Origin: Butyricicoccus sp.
GTDB taxonomy: Bacteria; Bacillota; Clostridia; Oscillospirales; Butyricicoccaceae
Length of the DNA stretch: 23,008 nucleotides
Assembly: GCA_020025885.1 (NCBI GenBank)
Contig: JAHHRJ010000036.1
Location: 1 to 23,008, forward strand
Reading direction: 5' to 3'
The notes beneath the pieces were generated by a model. The model was given only the letters and a program-made list of their open reading frames with translations, had not been told where the DNA came from and did not search any database. Each line of letters begins with the position of its first letter. Within the stretch, counting starts at the first letter, position 1. Below are positions 22,351 to 23,008 of the stretch, in pieces. The translations under genes and the position numbers were made by a program.

Positions 22351-22935
22351 ATGACAGTAGAAGAAATGCTGGCAGAATGCCGGGGCACAGAGGGAACACT
22401 GGACATGGACGAGCTTCAGGATCTTTTGCGGGTACTCGACCCCTGTATCTATGCGCGGCACGAGCCTTACATCGAATCATACCCGGACGATGAGCCAGCG
22501 TACATCCGATGTGCCTGCACCGCCTGCGGGAAGGTATTTGCATCGTCCCACAAGCGCATAAAAGATATCACACGCTGCCCAGAGTGCGGCACGCCTGTAA
22601 CACCAAAGCGGTGGGGCAACCAATACAAACGCGTGAACGCTTTTTTGTATACCCACCTGATACGGGGCAAGGGGCGCGCTGTGTGGGCACGCTCCTATCG
22701 GGTGGAGCAGATGCTGTGTGAGGACGGTCTTGCCATTGAGACAACGCCTGTCAGCATATATCACTTTGACGATGGAGTAACAGAAAAGTTTCGGCAGTAT
22801 GCGTTTGGAGCAAGCTGGGAGCGCGTAAAAGGCGAGAGATTTACCGGGGACACATGGTACAAAAGCGTCATGCAGCGGACGATGCACCCGGAATTTATCG
22901 GGCATATCGACAAAGAAACCCTAGGCCTTGTCTGA
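22351..22935 (+). pseudogene. PcfJ-like protein, truncated by an insertion
   Basis: The start at 22351 (MTVEEMLAECRGTEGTLDMDEL) follows GAGGGG; the frame opens earlier but without support. Residues about 50-85 form a four-cysteine ribbon (CTACGK and CPECGT), followed by aromatic-rich sequence (TPVSIYHFDDGVTEKFRQYAFGASWERVKG). This matches the N-terminal part of PcfJ-like proteins of conjugative elements, which are usually about 400 residues or more. The frame ends after 194 codons (HIDKETLGLV, stop 22933-22935); the last four residues and the stop appear to come from an element inserted at TA 22922-22923. The rest of the gene would lie beyond the window. It starts 13 bases after the PcfK-like stop codon. 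Confidence 0.65.
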
Positions 22936-23008
22936 AAAATATAGATTCTTGTACTATATCAACAAAATAAATATGGAAGCAAGGTAAACGAAGGCCAGGA
23001 AGGAACTG
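22922..23008 (+). mobile_element. probable left end of an insertion sequence (cut by window edge)
   Basis: The sequence TAGGCCTTGTCTGAAAAAT begins at a CTAG in the middle of the pcfJ-like frame. It agrees at 15 of 17 positions with the right terminal repeat of the 160-bp MITE read inward (TAGGGCTTGTTTGAAAA), including the TA boundary. The 85 bases after it hold a frame rich in stop codons, as expected before a transposase gene. An IS of the IS5-like kind is plausible because of the CTAG/TA target, but the transposase is not visible and another MITE cannot be excluded. Confidence 0.5.

Larger units (their letters stand above)
16010..23008. mobile_element. integrative element (partial) at tRNA-Val
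   Basis: Everything from just after the tRNA to the window edge behaves as one end of an integrative element: a tyrosine recombinase next to a tRNA 3' end, a CI/Cro-like repressor with a divergent promoter region, two excisionase-like HTH genes, an XRE regulator and a PcfK-PcfJ-like pair typical of conjugative elements and related prophages. The base composition visibly shifts, A+T-rich over 16-21 kb and G+C-rich over 22-22.9 kb. No second copy of the tRNA 3' end is in the window, so the far attachment site lies outside. Whether it is an ICE, a mobilisable element or a prophage remnant cannot be told from this end. Confidence 0.78.

Overview
The window looks like a chromosomal segment of a low-to-mid G+C Gram-positive anaerobe, most likely class Clostridia (Oscillospirales-like). 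The evidence is a one-operon type II fatty acid synthesis cluster whose only visible enoyl reductase is FabK, strong AGGAGG-type ribosome binding sites, consensus sigma-A promoters, an S-layer-homology protein, and an efp gene followed by a CD1247-type zinc-ribbon protein. The taxonomic call is inference.

Region 1 (1-9580) is fatty acid synthesis. fabD runs leftward and ends at a clear terminator. fabH-fabK-fabG-fabF-accB-fabZ-accC-accD-accA-acpP run rightward with short or overlapping junctions and end at a strong hairpin terminator. They encode malonyl-CoA formation (AccA/B/C/D), malonyl transfer (FabD), initiation (FabH), elongation (FabF), reduction (FabG, FabK), dehydration (FabZ) and the carrier (AcpP). 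The two transcription units leave from overlapping, nearly perfect promoters around 1244-1294, with a FabT-like palindrome on top.

Region 2 (9581-16040) is ordinary chromosome. It holds a membrane-anchored protein, a leftward operon (99-aa protein plus SH3/NlpC-P60 wall hydrolase) preceded by two perfect WalR-type boxes, mtaB, two abutting small inverted-repeat elements, an S-layer-homology protein, a 59-aa Cys/Gly/Tyr-rich membrane peptide, efp, a zinc-ribbon protein and tRNA-Val(GAC).

Region 3 (about 16041-23008) is one end of an integrative element next to the tRNA-Val gene. It carries a tyrosine recombinase, DUF4236 and copper-amine-oxidase-stalk cargo proteins, a gene split by a 160-bp MITE, a CI/Cro-like repressor with a divergent switch region, two small excisionase-like HTH proteins, an XRE-type regulator and a PcfK-PcfJ-like pair. 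The pcfJ-like gene is cut at the right edge by what looks like an IS end.

The strongest non-routine signals are: (a) a 160-bp MITE in two identical copies, one in the chromosome and one in the element, where removing the second copy plus one TA exactly restores a 276-codon gene; (b) a related terminal sequence at the right edge that may mark the IS able to move it; (c) the WalR boxes before the wall hydrolase operon; (d) the fabD/fabH shared promoter-operator. I found no CRISPR array, no rRNA and no clearly new multi-gene system. The least understood part is the element cargo at 17364-20104.
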